NCBI RefSeq assembly: GCF_001412535.1 | Contig: NZ_CP011774.1 | Location: 553,501 to 617,500, forward strand | Reading direction: 5' to 3' | DNA: 64,000 bases | Origin: Limnohabitans sp. 63ED37-2 | GTDB lineage: Bacteria; Pseudomonadota; Gammaproteobacteria; Burkholderiales; Burkholderiaceae_C | In this document: in pieces, positions 24,105 to 32,596 of the stretch | Layout: each line of letters opens with the position of its first letter | Numbering within the stretch: position 1 is the first letter of the stretch | Position numbers and translations under genes: made by a program | The notes under the pieces: generated by a model | What the model was told of the DNA's origin: nothing | What the model saw: only the letters and a program-made list of their open reading frames with translations | The model's database searches: none

Positions 24105-24151
24105 TGGTGCCCCCGACAGGAATCGAACCTGTATCACTCCCTTAGGAGGGG
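24105..24151 (-). pseudogene. 3' half of the split host tRNA-Arg(CCU) gene
   Basis: Read on the minus strand, this is the loop CTCCTAA, the 3' anticodon-stem strand GGGAG, the T arm ACAGG-TTCGATT-CCTGT, the acceptor strand CGGGGGC, discriminator A and encoded CCA. It stops being a tRNA beyond 24151, where the element begins, so it has no D arm and no 5' acceptor strand. Joined to 46890-46925 it gives a complete tRNA with anticodon CCU. Confidence 0.9.
24141..24151. repeat. Left attachment-site core (attL)
   Basis: The 11-bp CTTAGGAGGGG is repeated exactly at 46887-46897. On the minus strand it covers the anticodon loop CTCCTAA and adjoining stem bases of tRNA-Arg(CCU), a known sublocation for tyrosine integrases. 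Confidence 0.9.
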
Positions 24152-24222
24152 TTAGGTCGTATTTTCGTAAGTCATTGTCAAATATTGGAAAAAATCGTAA
24201 AAGTACGCTATAAATTGCTCCG

Positions 24223-24244
24223 TGGGACAATTTTGGGACACGGA
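24223..24244 (+). repeat. Left copy of the 22-bp TGGGACA repeat, candidate integrase arm site
   Basis: This 22-mer, TGGGACAA-T-TTTGGGACACGGA, matches the copy at 46773-46794 in 21 of 22 bases and in the same orientation. Each copy contains two GGGACA motifs spaced like arm-type sites of tyrosine integrases. It lies just before the integrase gene and 71 bases inside the left core. Confidence 0.65.
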
Positions 24245-24252
24245 GTGTGAGG

Positions 24253-25395
24253 ATGGCGGCATTTTTAAGGCGCGTAGGCAGAAGCGGACAGATTTCGTGG
24301 CAAGCCAAGGTCAGGTTGAACGGTGTATATCGTTCTAAGACATTCGTGAAAAAATCAGACGCTGCAGCGTGGGCTACATCGGTTGAAAACACTATCAATG
24401 AGGGTAAGCCGGTTCAGCAGCGCAAGCAGCTGCAGAAGACCCTCGCGGACATCTTTGACGATTACCTTGACAGCGGTCTAGTCACAGACAAAAAAGAAAG
24501 GCTCCTTCGGCGTCTTGCGGTTGAAATTGGCGCGCTGAAACTTGAAGATCTGAATACCAAGCGTCTTGCGCTCTATCTTCAGTTGAAGTCCGAGCAAGCA
24601 ATCCCTGTGCAAGCGAGGAAAAAAGTGGAACACCCCCTGTATGAGGGCGGGAAAAAAATTGTCGGCGGTGAGGTTGTTGCCAAGACCTACAAGCCAGCTT
24701 CAATCCGTCATTACTATTACGCGTTGAGAACTGCTTTGCTGTGGCACGCTAAGGTCAACGACTATCACTTCAATGACAAACCGTTCAGAGACAATCCACC
24801 CCCCCCCGCATGGAAAGAGCCAAGAGAAAGGCGCTTGGAGGACGGTGAGCTTGAGAGATTGCTAAACGCGTGTGACAAGATGTATGTCAACCAGCAACAC
24901 CTCAAAGACATCATTGAGTTCCAAATCTATTCCTGCATGCGTGCAGGTGAGACGTTGATGATGCGCTGGAAAGACCTGATTTTTGACGAAAAAAAACCGA
25001 CCAGCTCTTACATATACGTGCCGAAAGAGCATCAAAAGATCCGCAACAAACGAGGTGCAGAAGATCGCGAGGTTTCAATGCGACGCGAATTGTTCGCGCT
25101 AGTCAAAGACAGGTTACTGCCTCGAAAAGCTGAGCCAGAAGACAGGGTGTTCCCGTTCTGGTCTGACTCCAATGTTTTGGGCCACAGATTCAAGGTCATC
25201 TGTAAGAACGCCAAGTCAGTCGATTTGAAAATTCACGACCTGCGCCACGAGGGTATTTCCTGGCTATTTGAGAACACTAACCTCACTGACATCCAAATCT
25301 CAAAGATGACAGGTCATCTTGAGTTGGACACCCTCAAGCGGTACGCCAAATTACGCCCCAGCAGCATCGGCGAGAGATTGTGGGCGCAGACATGA
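24253..25395 (+). CDS. int: Tyrosine-type site-specific integrase
   Basis: A 380-residue tyrosine recombinase. It has an N-terminal arm-binding region (residues 1-60), a core-binding SAM-like domain (about 60-190) and the catalytic domain. Catalytic residues are Arg230 in CMRAGETLMMRW, His328 and Arg331 in HDLRHEG, His355 in MTGHLELD and the nucleophile Tyr364 in KRYAKL. It should integrate and excise the element at the anticodon loop of tRNA-Arg(CCU). ATG 24253 is chosen; a GTG at 24247 is in frame. It lies 101 bases inside the left att core, the normal place for such an enzyme. Confidence 0.93.
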   Translation: MAAFLRRVGRSGQISWQAKVRLNGVYRSKTFVKKSDAAAWATSVENTINEGKPVQQRKQLQKTLADIFDDYLDSGLVTDKKERLLRRLAVEIGALKLEDLNTKRLALYLQLKSEQAIPVQARKKVEHPLYEGGKKIVGGEVVAKTYKPASIRHYYYALRTALLWHAKVNDYHFNDKPFRDNPPPPAWKEPRERRLEDGELERLLNACDKMYVNQQHLKDIIEFQIYSCMRAGETLMMRWKDLIFDEKKPTSSYIYVPKEHQKIRNKRGAEDREVSMRRELFALVKDRLLPRKAEPEDRVFPFWSDSNVLGHRFKVICKNAKSVDLKIHDLRHEGISWLFENTNLTDIQISKMTGHLELDTLKRYAKLRPSSIGERLWAQT

Positions 25396-25684
25396 CTTTG
25401 TGCTACGTTTGAACATCTGGTTTGCAGCGGTAGCTGTCAGCCTGTTGTCCTGCGTCAGTGCCCGCTCTTGGTCATGCTTCGGTCATCCCGTGAGTTCCAA
25501 TTATTCTGTAGCTCGCTTTTCAAGCACCAGTAGAAGCCGCTCGCACTCCTCCTGTGTGCACTCAACGTGACGAGATGTATCTATGATGGGAGCATCGAGC
25601 GAAGAGACGTTCCATGCCGCGCTTGGGGGAGCATTGATCGGGAGTAGCTCAGTTCATAAGTGAAGCCCTGGAGGACCTTGCTCG
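25396..25684. other. Non-coding interval between integrase and gajA-like gene
   Basis: These 289 bases contain no credible gene. I see no clear terminator or promoter beyond AT-rich patches. The interval probably holds the promoter of the gajA-gajB pair. Confidence 0.5.
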
Positions 25685-27397
25685 GTGAAGATCAGAAAAA
25701 TAAAAATCAAGAACTTTCGAGGCGTGAAAGAACTTGACTGGAGCCTTCCCAACGCCGACATCTTCTGCCTGATTGGCAAAGGTGATTCTTCCAAGTCCAC
25801 GATCTTGGAGGCCATCAGATATGCCTTCCATCCGCAGTGGAACCTGATCCTCAGCGACTCTGACTTTCATCAGTGCAAAGTCGCGGATTCAATCGTCATT
25901 GAAGTCACCATCGGGGCCTTGACCGAAGAATTCTGTTCTTTGGACAAGTACGGTCAGTACCTCCGTGGCTGGGATGCTGCAACCCTCAAGCTTACTGACG
26001 AGCCTGAAGATCACTTGGAGAGTGTCCTGACTGTGCAGCTGACGGTCGACAAAGATCTTGAGCCCAAGTGGATGGTTGTCTGTGATCGTCACCCTGACGG
26101 CGTTCAGTTCAAGCAAGGCGATAGGAACAAGGTCAGTGTCGGCCTCATCGGCGCCTATAGCGAGAAGCAGCTTTCCTGGGCTACAGGCACGGCGTTGGCG
26201 AAGCTCACCGAAGCGCAGAGTCTGAACGAGCTGCTGGCAAATGCTTCCCGTACAGCCAGGGCTTCATTGGACGGTGATCGGCCTGTCACCCTCAAGAATT
26301 TCGATGCGGCGGCTGGGAAGTCGCAGGAGATTGCAAAGCTGTTGGGGGTGCCGGTGTCGGACGCCTACAAGGCTCACCTCGATCTGGCTTCTATCAACCT
26401 GAAAGTTGGTGGGTTGGCGCTCCATGACGGTGACATCCCTCTTCGGCAGCTAGGTCTTGGGTCAAGACGAATGCTGCTGTGTGGCATTCAAAAGATGGGT
26501 TTGGAAGAGGGCCATATCACCTTGTTTGACGAAGTGGAGTTCGGCTTGGAGCCGCACCGAATCACACGACTGATCAAGCATGTCCGGGAAGACAAACGAG
26601 GTCAATACTTCCTCACCACGCACTCACCCACGGTCCTGCGGGAACTCACCGTAAAAGAGCTGTACGTCGTGCATAGCAAGGGTGGGGTTGTGCAGATCAC
26701 TTCCGCTGCAAAGGACGGTCTGGAACAGCTTGAAGTGCAGGGAAAGATTCGATCCAGCACTGAAGCATTCTTGGCAAGGAAGGTTGTGGTTTGTGAGGGC
26801 GCTACCGAAGTCGGGTTCGTGCGAGGTTTTGACGATCACCAGGTCGGCAAGGGAAAGGACCCGCTGTCGTATCACGGCGTTGAGCTGCTAGATGCCAGAG
26901 GTGCCAATAACATAAAAGGTTTGGCTAAGGCATTCAAGGCGCTTGGCTATGAGGTCACAGTCCTTGCAGACGCTGACTCACCTGAGAACTTCTCACCAGC
27001 CGACGAAGCCGAATTGGTGAAGCTAGGTGTGCCGGTCGTGGCCTGGGACAGCAAGCTGTCCTTGGAAGAAAGGGCGATGAAAGATCTGCCCTGGAGCGCT
27101 GTCCTTGCGAGCGTGCAACTGGCTCAGACCGAGTTCGCATACCCGGTGCGAGACCAAGTTTATTCGAGGCTCGTCGCCAAGTTTGAACTTGCTCAGGAGG
27201 TAGAAAAATGGGTGGAGTCTGAGAATCTGCGAGCTGCAATCGGGCTTGCCGCGAAGAAGTCGGAGTGGTTCAAGAATATTTCTAAAGGGGATCGCTGGTT
27301 CAGCGCTGCGGCCCCCAATTTTGAGGACGCTGACTTCGCGAAGAAGGATCTGTCAGTAAAGCTGAATAAGCTCTGGGCGTGGATAGAGCGTGTCTGA
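25685..27397 (+). CDS. gajA: OLD-family ATP-dependent nuclease, Gabija GajA-like
   Basis: A 570-residue protein with an N-terminal SMC/OLD-type ATPase and a C-terminal TOPRIM nuclease. The Walker A is IGKGDSSKST at residues 30-39, the signature area is LRQLGLGSRRMLL, and Walker B is ITLFDEVEFGLEP with the H-loop LTTHSPT. The TOPRIM motifs are VVCEGATEVGFVRGF near 370 and the acidic ADADSPEN near 428. The length agrees with GajA (about 580). GajA nicks phage DNA when nucleotides are depleted, together with the GajB helicase encoded next. The start is GTG. The last 8 bases overlap the start of the helicase gene. This may be a Gabija system or a close relative. Confidence 0.82.
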   Translation: MKIRKIKIKNFRGVKELDWSLPNADIFCLIGKGDSSKSTILEAIRYAFHPQWNLILSDSDFHQCKVADSIVIEVTIGALTEEFCSLDKYGQYLRGWDAATLKLTDEPEDHLESVLTVQLTVDKDLEPKWMVVCDRHPDGVQFKQGDRNKVSVGLIGAYSEKQLSWATGTALAKLTEAQSLNELLANASRTARASLDGDRPVTLKNFDAAAGKSQEIAKLLGVPVSDAYKAHLDLASINLKVGGLALHDGDIPLRQLGLGSRRMLLCGIQKMGLEEGHITLFDEVEFGLEPHRITRLIKHVREDKRGQYFLTTHSPTVLRELTVKELYVVHSKGGVVQITSAAKDGLEQLEVQGKIRSSTEAFLARKVVVCEGATEVGFVRGFDDHQVGKGKDPLSYHGVELLDARGANNIKGLAKAFKALGYEVTVLADADSPENFSPADEAELVKLGVPVVAWDSKLSLEERAMKDLPWSAVLASVQLAQTEFAYPVRDQVYSRLVAKFELAQEVEKWVESENLRAAIGLAAKKSEWFKNISKGDRWFSAAAPNFEDADFAKKDLSVKLNKLWAWIERV

Positions 27398-28829
27398 AGA
27401 ACTTGCTCTCAAGCTCAACGACTTCACTACCAAGGGGTATGTGATAGCGCCAGCTGGCTACGGCAAGACGCACCTCATTGCCATGGCTGTCAAAGCTGCC
27501 ACCAAACGGCAACTGATCTTGACCCACACGTTTGCGGGCGTGAATTCCATCAAGACCAAGATGACCGCTCTTGGTGTGCCTGCTTCCAAGTACCAGATTG
27601 ACACAATTGCGAGCTGGTCTCTTCGCCTCTGTCTGGCCTACCCGAAGACTTCGGGCTGGAAGGTAGAGCACCCCACAAGCAAACAGTGGAACAAGCTCTA
27701 CGAGTGCTGTTCTGGGTTGCTGGGTAAGCAGTTCGTTCGGCATGTTGTCTCTGCCACATATGCCGGCGTGTATGTGGACGAGTATCAAGACTGCTCCGAT
27801 CTGCAGCATGGCCTTGTCTGTGCCTTTGCTGAGTTTTTGCCCTGCCGAATCTTGGGCGATCCTATGCAGGCCATTTTTGACTTTGGTGGTGACGAGAGCA
27901 AGCCTGTTGATTGGGCTGTAAGTGTCTACCCGACCTTCACTTGCCTCGGCCAGCTAGAGACGCCGTGGCGCTGGAAAACCAATGGCGACCCGAATCTTGG
28001 AGCATGGCTCAAGAAGGCAAGGGAGACCCTGGAACAGGGACAGAAAATTGATCTTTTGAATGGCCTGCCTGCCTGTGTGAAACGTGTTCAAACCACCCCA
28101 CAATTCTTGGCGTCAAAGCAATGCTCCTCACTGATGGGATTGCTGGGCCATCAGGAGAGTGTGATTGCCCTTCATGGCGGCGATCAGCAGTCCAAGAATA
28201 AGACCCATCTCTTGGCAAGAACCATGGGGGGCAAATTCTCTTCCATTGAAGAAGTTGAAGGCAAGGATCTTCACTCGTTCATCAAGAAGCTGGTTGCAGC
28301 CAAAACAACTCAGCAAGGCTTCCTCCTGGCTTTGGATTTTTCCAAGAAGTGCTTCACTGGTGTAGGGGACATCTTGACTGCTGGGACTAAGAGAGGCGAG
28401 GTCGCAAAGCAGAGCAAAGGTACCAAGTACCCATTGGTCCTGCATGCTGCCAATGCCTATCTGAACAGCCCAACAAGTGCTCACCTTAGAGCTTTCTTCT
28501 TGGCGTTAAAGGATAACCCTGAAACGTCAGCCTACCGTCGTGATTTGCTGTATCGCTTCCTCAACGTGCTGAAGATTCACATTGACGGTGGCGGGACAAC
28601 GCTGACGGACGCGGCAAACCTGTACCAACGTGACATGAGGCACACGGGAAGACCGATAAGTCACCGCAAGCTCATCGGCACAACGCTGCTGGTGAAGGGG
28701 CTTGAGTACGACCATGCAGTTATCCTCGACGCAGACACTCTGGACGCGAAGGATTTATATGTTGCAATGACTCGTGGCGCCAAGACCCTGACCATAGTTG
28801 GCGAGCAGTGGCACCTACCAGCCAGGTGA
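27390..28829 (+). CDS. gajB: UvrD/Rep-like superfamily I helicase, Gabija GajB-like
   Basis: A 479-residue SF1A helicase-like protein. Motif I is APAGYGKTHL at residues 20-29. Motif II is VDEYQDCSDLQ near 128, and the next element GDPMQAIFDF is typical of UvrD. Motif V/VI elements are KGLEYDHAVILDA and YVAMTRGAKTL at the C-terminus. GajB is about 495 residues, so the size fits. It starts at GTG 27390, inside the end of gajA, which indicates translational coupling and a joint function in phage defence. The 195 bases after its stop hold no gene and separate it from the convergent relaxase. Confidence 0.82.
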   Translation: MSEELALKLNDFTTKGYVIAPAGYGKTHLIAMAVKAATKRQLILTHTFAGVNSIKTKMTALGVPASKYQIDTIASWSLRLCLAYPKTSGWKVEHPTSKQWNKLYECCSGLLGKQFVRHVVSATYAGVYVDEYQDCSDLQHGLVCAFAEFLPCRILGDPMQAIFDFGGDESKPVDWAVSVYPTFTCLGQLETPWRWKTNGDPNLGAWLKKARETLEQGQKIDLLNGLPACVKRVQTTPQFLASKQCSSLMGLLGHQESVIALHGGDQQSKNKTHLLARTMGGKFSSIEEVEGKDLHSFIKKLVAAKTTQQGFLLALDFSKKCFTGVGDILTAGTKRGEVAKQSKGTKYPLVLHAANAYLNSPTSAHLRAFFLALKDNPETSAYRRDLLYRFLNVLKIHIDGGGTTLTDAANLYQRDMRHTGRPISHRKLIGTTLLVKGLEYDHAVILDADTLDAKDLYVAMTRGAKTLTIVGEQWHLPAR

Positions 28830-29024
28830 ATCGACCAAGTTTTCCTAGATAACCCAAGGTAGTGTTAGGTCATGCTCAGACTTCTGCAGACGCCTCAGCG
28901 CAATGACTGCTCTGAACATCATCAGTCATTGGTTTTTCTGATTTGAACGACAGCATCCAGCCTAGACCGGACCACCTGTACCAAAATGGATTTGGTAGCA
29001 AATATCTGAAATGAGATTTTGATT

Positions 29025-30452
29025 TCAATATCTCAATTTTTTCATGGTGTTTTTAGGTGCTCCATACTGAGACTGCCTGATACCCTGTAGGACGTTCAAC
29101 TGGTCTGATATGGCTTTTGCTTCCAGTGATCCAACTTCACAGTCATTAAGCTGAATGCTCAGCGCCCTAATTTGCTCAGCGATTTCTGCAAGTGGGTTGA
29201 AAGCGGTGATTGGTCGTCCCCCCCTCCATTGCTCCCCTCGTCTTGGTCCGTTTTGACATGGGTCCTGACGAAGTGAGAAAGCTTGTTGTGATTGATCTGA
29301 AGCATCTCCAAGTCCTTTGCCATCTTTCGGATGATTCCAGCCATGTGAATCACTCCACTGTCCTCCACGCGTTTGAAGCAGGTTTCGCTCCAAGCCACTT
29401 GGGACATCAGTGTGTTTATGTGTCCTGTGAGCATGTTCAGTCGCTCTGAGTGGAGGAATACCACCTCGTGCATTAGCTTTCTCGGGTCCTGCTGTGGACC
29501 TCCTGTTGCTTGATTGTTTTCCATACACACGCTCCTTTCTTGTTGTTTTGGGTGTATCTGTGATGTGCACTGCTCTTATGGCGAGCAGTTGCTCCAGCCT
29601 TTTCTTTGCCTCCGAAAATTCTTCCTCACCAAAACTCGCGCGCTGCTGTTTGGCCTTGATTTCTGCGTAGTTGCTCTCGTGCTCATAAAAAGCGCCTTTG
29701 AGCTTGATTGCCTTGGGTGTGCCCGGAAACTTAATGGAGACGGTTTTATCGTTGGCTCTTGTGACGGTGAGGCCGAGCGTGTCTTCCATGAACACCATCA
29801 GTTCTTGTCTGTCGTTAACGGCGCCCGACTTGACTGCCTTCAAAACCTCCGCGTGCAGGAGTTCTGATTTTTGCTTCTGGGTGTAGTGCTTGGCTTTCCT
29901 CCAGAAACTGTCCATTCCCAGTCTTGTGGGCTTTTCATGAACCTGCTTCCAACCGTTTTCGTGGTTCACGATGGACGTGAAAAGAGACATCACTTCAAAG
30001 GTCTGTTCACCAGGGGGATGTGGGTTCCAGCGCTTGCCTGCCACACTTTTTCCCTTACTGTTTTGCCCACCCAGCAACGTCATCGGCAACACGAAGTGGA
30101 CATGAAATCCCTCAAGCCCAGTAGCTTTGTCTGGTTGCTCCCTGTGCAACACAAATAGAGCGTTGAATTGGTCTGCCTCAAGACCCGGTGCCACAACCCT
30201 TTTGAACTGGTCCAGTATGCGAAGAAGCTCAACCCTCGTGGGTTGTTCTGTGCTCCTGAAAGCAAGGCAACCACTGGCGTATTTATATTTGCGCTGTATT
30301 CCGTTGATGAGTTCAATCGTCAGTGCTGGTGAACCCTCCAAAAGCTCAGGTTTATGGGCACGCTCTTGCCCATCATGGCTATGGGTGCTCAAAAGGTATT
30401 TCACAGGGGCTTCGCCATTACCTGTGCCGGTATTGAAGAACCTCACAATCAC
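29025..30452 (-). CDS. mobA: Relaxase/mobilization nuclease (MobA-like)
   Basis: A 475-residue protein with an N-terminal relaxase domain. The histidine triad region is LHRE (His103) and GFHVHFVLPM (His117, His119). A nucleophilic Tyr is likely among those of RKYKYAS or VKYLL. It should nick oriT and lead the transfer strand during mobilisation by a helper conjugative system. Residues of about 320-450 are low in complexity and rich in Gly, His, Arg and Gln. This is because a second gene is read there in another frame (29159-29524), as in ColE1-type mobA-mobB overlaps. Its start ATG overlaps the mobC stop by four bases. Confidence 0.83.
   Translation of the reverse strand: MIVRFFNTGTGNGEAPVKYLLSTHSHDGQERAHKPELLEGSPALTIELINGIQRKYKYASGCLAFRSTEQPTRVELLRILDQFKRVVAPGLEADQFNALFVLHREQPDKATGLEGFHVHFVLPMTLLGGQNSKGKSVAGKRWNPHPPGEQTFEVMSLFTSIVNHENGWKQVHEKPTRLGMDSFWRKAKHYTQKQKSELLHAEVLKAVKSGAVNDRQELMVFMEDTLGLTVTRANDKTVSIKFPGTPKAIKLKGAFYEHESNYAEIKAKQQRASFGEEEFSEAKKRLEQLLAIRAVHITDTPKTTRKERVYGKQSSNRRSTAGPEKANARGGIPPLRATEHAHRTHKHTDVPSGLERNLLQTRGGQWSDSHGWNHPKDGKGLGDASDQSQQAFSLRQDPCQNGPRRGEQWRGGRPITAFNPLAEIAEQIRALSIQLNDCEVGSLEAKAISDQLNVLQGIRQSQYGAPKNTMKKLRY
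29159..29524 (-). CDS. MobB-like protein nested inside the relaxase gene
   Basis: A 121-residue protein read in another frame on the same strand, inside the relaxase gene. It begins MENNQATGG, with AAAGGAG eight bases before the ATG. The composition is that of a real helical protein (HSERLNMLTGHINTLMSQVAW, then GIIRKMAKDLEMLQINHNKL), while the overlapping relaxase frame is low in complexity there. In ColE1-like plasmids mobB and mobD are nested in mobA in the same manner and help relaxosome assembly. I saw no hydrophobic segment. Function is inferred from position. Confidence 0.6.
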   Translation of the reverse strand: MENNQATGGPQQDPRKLMHEVVFLHSERLNMLTGHINTLMSQVAWSETCFKRVEDSGVIHMAGIIRKMAKDLEMLQINHNKLSHFVRTHVKTDQDEGSNGGGDDQSPLSTHLQKSLSKLGR

Positions 30453-30841
30453 TTCGCACCTCCAGTTTTCGCCTGCGCGAGAAGCTCGTGTGCAACCTCC
30501 TGAATTTGTGCCAGAACCAATCGGACTTCATCATCAAGCGGTGAGCCTTGGTTCAAGTGCCGCGCGATTTGATTGACGTTCACACCAATCTTGTTGAGCT
30601 CGTAGGTACAGCCCACCAGTGCTGTGTATGTCTTGCGTTCTGTTGCTGATGGTGTGGGTTTGAGACCTTGTGCTCGCAGGTATTGCGCAAGATTGTCAAA
30701 GTGGTGTGTTTTGCGATGCTTTTCAAGCATCAGAAGCTCTTCGGGACTGACTCTCAGCACCACTCGCTCACTGCGCAAAAACGGATGCGTGTCCCAGTTG
30801 CCTGCCTGTCCTGATTTCTGTTTGCGCCTTGGAATAATCAT
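30449..30841 (-). CDS. mobC: Relaxosome accessory protein MobC
   Basis: A 130-residue protein of the bacterial mobilisation protein family. It carries the typical C-terminal motif LNKIGVNVNQIARHLN near residue 90 and a basic N-terminus (IIPRRKQKSGQ). A ribbon-helix-helix-like part follows, with VVLRVSPEELLMLEKHR. MobC binds at oriT and helps the relaxase open the strand. ATG 30841 has GGAG at the right distance; longer in-frame versions have no such support. It overlaps the relaxase start by ATGA. A candidate oriT lies upstream at 30904-30960. Confidence 0.85.
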   Translation of the reverse strand: MIIPRRKQKSGQAGNWDTHPFLRSERVVLRVSPEELLMLEKHRKTHHFDNLAQYLRAQGLKPTPSATERKTYTALVGCTYELNKIGVNVNQIARHLNQGSPLDDEVRLVLAQIQEVAHELLAQAKTGGAK

Positions 30842-30903
30842 GCCCGCTCCTTTCTTCTTCTGCTTCGCACATTGCCAATGTGCTGTTCGGGTCTGGGTGT
30901 CCC

Positions 30904-30960
30904 AGCAAGTACCCATCTAGCGATTTCAGCGCACTGATGGGGTTACCTTGCTGTGGGTAC
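30904..30960. other. Candidate origin of transfer (oriT)
   Basis: An imperfect inverted repeat pairs AGCAAG-TA-CCCATC with GATGGG-GTTAC-CTTGCT around 18 bases. A second repeat pairs GTACCC (30909-30914) with GGGTAC (30955-30960). It lies 63 bases upstream of mobC, the usual place for oriT of mobilisable elements. The nick site cannot be told from sequence alone. Confidence 0.45.
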
Positions 30961-31626
30961 CTCTACTCATGAAAGCAGAAAAAAATCGGAAGTCAAGTTT
31001 GAGGGCTGGTTCTTTGGAAACGCAATTTGCGCGCGGCGTTCTTTTTTGTTTCACTATCGTTCCACACTGCTTTCGCAGTCTTTGCTTCGCATGATTTCTA
31101 CCTTTGCTTCGCTTGAGTGTTGAACCCCTGAAAAGATGGGTGGGTACAGAAAACGGCTAGGACTTGCCCCACACGAAAGAGGTAAAGCTTTACCCTTACC
31201 AACCTGATTTGGTTGGTTCGGGCTTTCCTGAAATCGTGTGGGTCCCACATCTATTCGGGTCTAGTCACTACAAGGACTAAACAAGTTCGGTTCAAGTGCT
31301 TGTCCACTCCCAGGCGCGGTCCGAACAATAAGCCTCTCGCTTTCGTTGTGCCTGGTGCCCATTCTTACGAATTGGGTGGTTTTTTAACCTGTCGCGTTGC
31401 TGGTTGGCTGCTCATGTGAGCATTCAGTTTAAGTTTGTCTGAGCCATTCTTTCTGCACCAGCAATCTGTACAACAGGGAACACCGTAGACAGTGCGAATC
31501 GTGAAAAGCACGGTATGAGGGGTCAAGTCCAGAGAAGGTCGCCATACCGTGTCAGCTGACGCATAACACTGTCATAATTAATAAATCAAATTATTTAATA
31601 AAAGTCAATACAAATACATAAAAATA
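30961..31626. other. Non-coding region of the element with several inverted repeats
   Basis: No credible gene lies in these 666 bases. Instead there are ordered repeats. CCCACACGA (31168-31176) pairs with TCGTGTGGG (31234-31242) and encloses the palindrome GGTAAAGCTTTACC (31181-31194) and the hairpin CCAACC/GGTTGG (31199-31216). A hairpin with a T-run follows at 31358-31385, and CACGGTATG/CATACCGTG lies at 31509-31551. This may be a structured RNA or a replication or transfer origin. Confidence 0.5.
31358..31385 (+). terminator. Terminator-like hairpin in the non-coding region
   Basis: CCCATTC pairs with GAATTGGG (one bulge) around TTAC, followed after TGG by six T. It could end a short + strand RNA that begins upstream in the structured region 31168-31242. 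Confidence 0.45.
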
Positions 31627-32436
31627 TTAAATTTTAAGTGATTTTTGCTTGATGGGCTCTAGATTGCTAGTTTTGTGACTCAGCAGCGCATCTAATTTTT
31701 TGGCTTGAACGACCGCTTCAAGATACTGGACCGGATCTTGGTAACCTACAGCCTTGCGAATCCTGTAGCTACAAGTTGGAAAAGCTCGATTGCTTTTGTT
31801 GTCGAGCTCTTTCAAGACCTCAAGAACAAATTCTTCGTCATCGTGTAGCCCACCGGTAGCCTGAAGGAAGTTTTCAGCTTGGACACAAGCGATCACTTTC
31901 ACTCCGCGTACAGCACCGAGGTGACCTGGAAGGCTGCGGATGAGACCAGGGCTGGCTTTGACCAGCTCCACGAGAAAGTCCGTTCTTTGGTAAAGCAGGG
32001 CTTGCAATTCTTCGGACAGATCGCAATTTTGCGTGTAGCCAAATGGACGATGAGCGTTTCGGATATTTTGATCGCTAGACAGATCTGGCGAGAAATAACG
32101 TCTCCACTCACCCAAATCAATCTGCGCAGTTCGCGATGCGATTTCTTTGGATTCGGTGATCTCCGGTGGTAGGAAGGGACCGATTCTGGCCAGGTTGAGG
32201 CTGGATGGCTTGGTTTCCAGCATTCGGAGAAATGCTGAGGCAATGAATTCAGAATCCCATTCGATGTTCTGATTGTAATTTTCTTCCACAATGAACCTGA
32301 ACAGGTTGGGCTCACGTGCTAGCGCCTCTTTGCAAACTTCTTTGTCAGTCCAGAAATGGCGGAACACTTTGTTTTTGAAGTTCTCTCCTGCTTTAACGTG
32401 CTTAAGAGCTGTGCCTTGTGTTTTGTATGCTTTCAT
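31627..32436 (-). CDS. Hypothetical protein of the element
   Basis: A 269-residue soluble protein that I do not recognise. It is AT-rich compared with the chromosome. It is probably all-helical, with several segments of the type FRFIVEENYNQ and FLVELVKASPGLIRSLPG that recall short helical repeats of the DUF4116 kind. Such repeats (about 45 residues) are found in proteins of unknown role. No catalytic motif or membrane segment is seen. A start at ATG 32436 follows AAGGAAAAA. It lies upstream of the non-coding region and downstream of the ArdA-like genes, with its own AT-rich leader. Confidence 0.55.
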   Translation of the reverse strand: MKAYKTQGTALKHVKAGENFKNKVFRHFWTDKEVCKEALAREPNLFRFIVEENYNQNIEWDSEFIASAFLRMLETKPSSLNLARIGPFLPPEITESKEIASRTAQIDLGEWRRYFSPDLSSDQNIRNAHRPFGYTQNCDLSEELQALLYQRTDFLVELVKASPGLIRSLPGHLGAVRGVKVIACVQAENFLQATGGLHDDEEFVLEVLKELDNKSNRAFPTCSYRIRKAVGYQDPVQYLEAVVQAKKLDALLSHKTSNLEPIKQKSLKI

Positions 32437-32596
32437 ATTTTTTCCTTATTAATTAGTTTATTTACTATCGCTAGCTGCAATAAAAAGTATCGTCAGTGTC
32501 TTGTCTAATTGCTCTACGCTGCCAGGATTTGTAGTGATTTAAGTTGGCAAATTGCCAAGTTGTTACGCCCCGTTTAGATAGGGCGCATGTCGTTAT

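Noticed and set aside
31054..31419. Two short open frames (64 and 68 codons) in the gene-free part of the element
   Set aside because: No ribosome-binding site, no natural protein composition, and they cross the inverted repeats.
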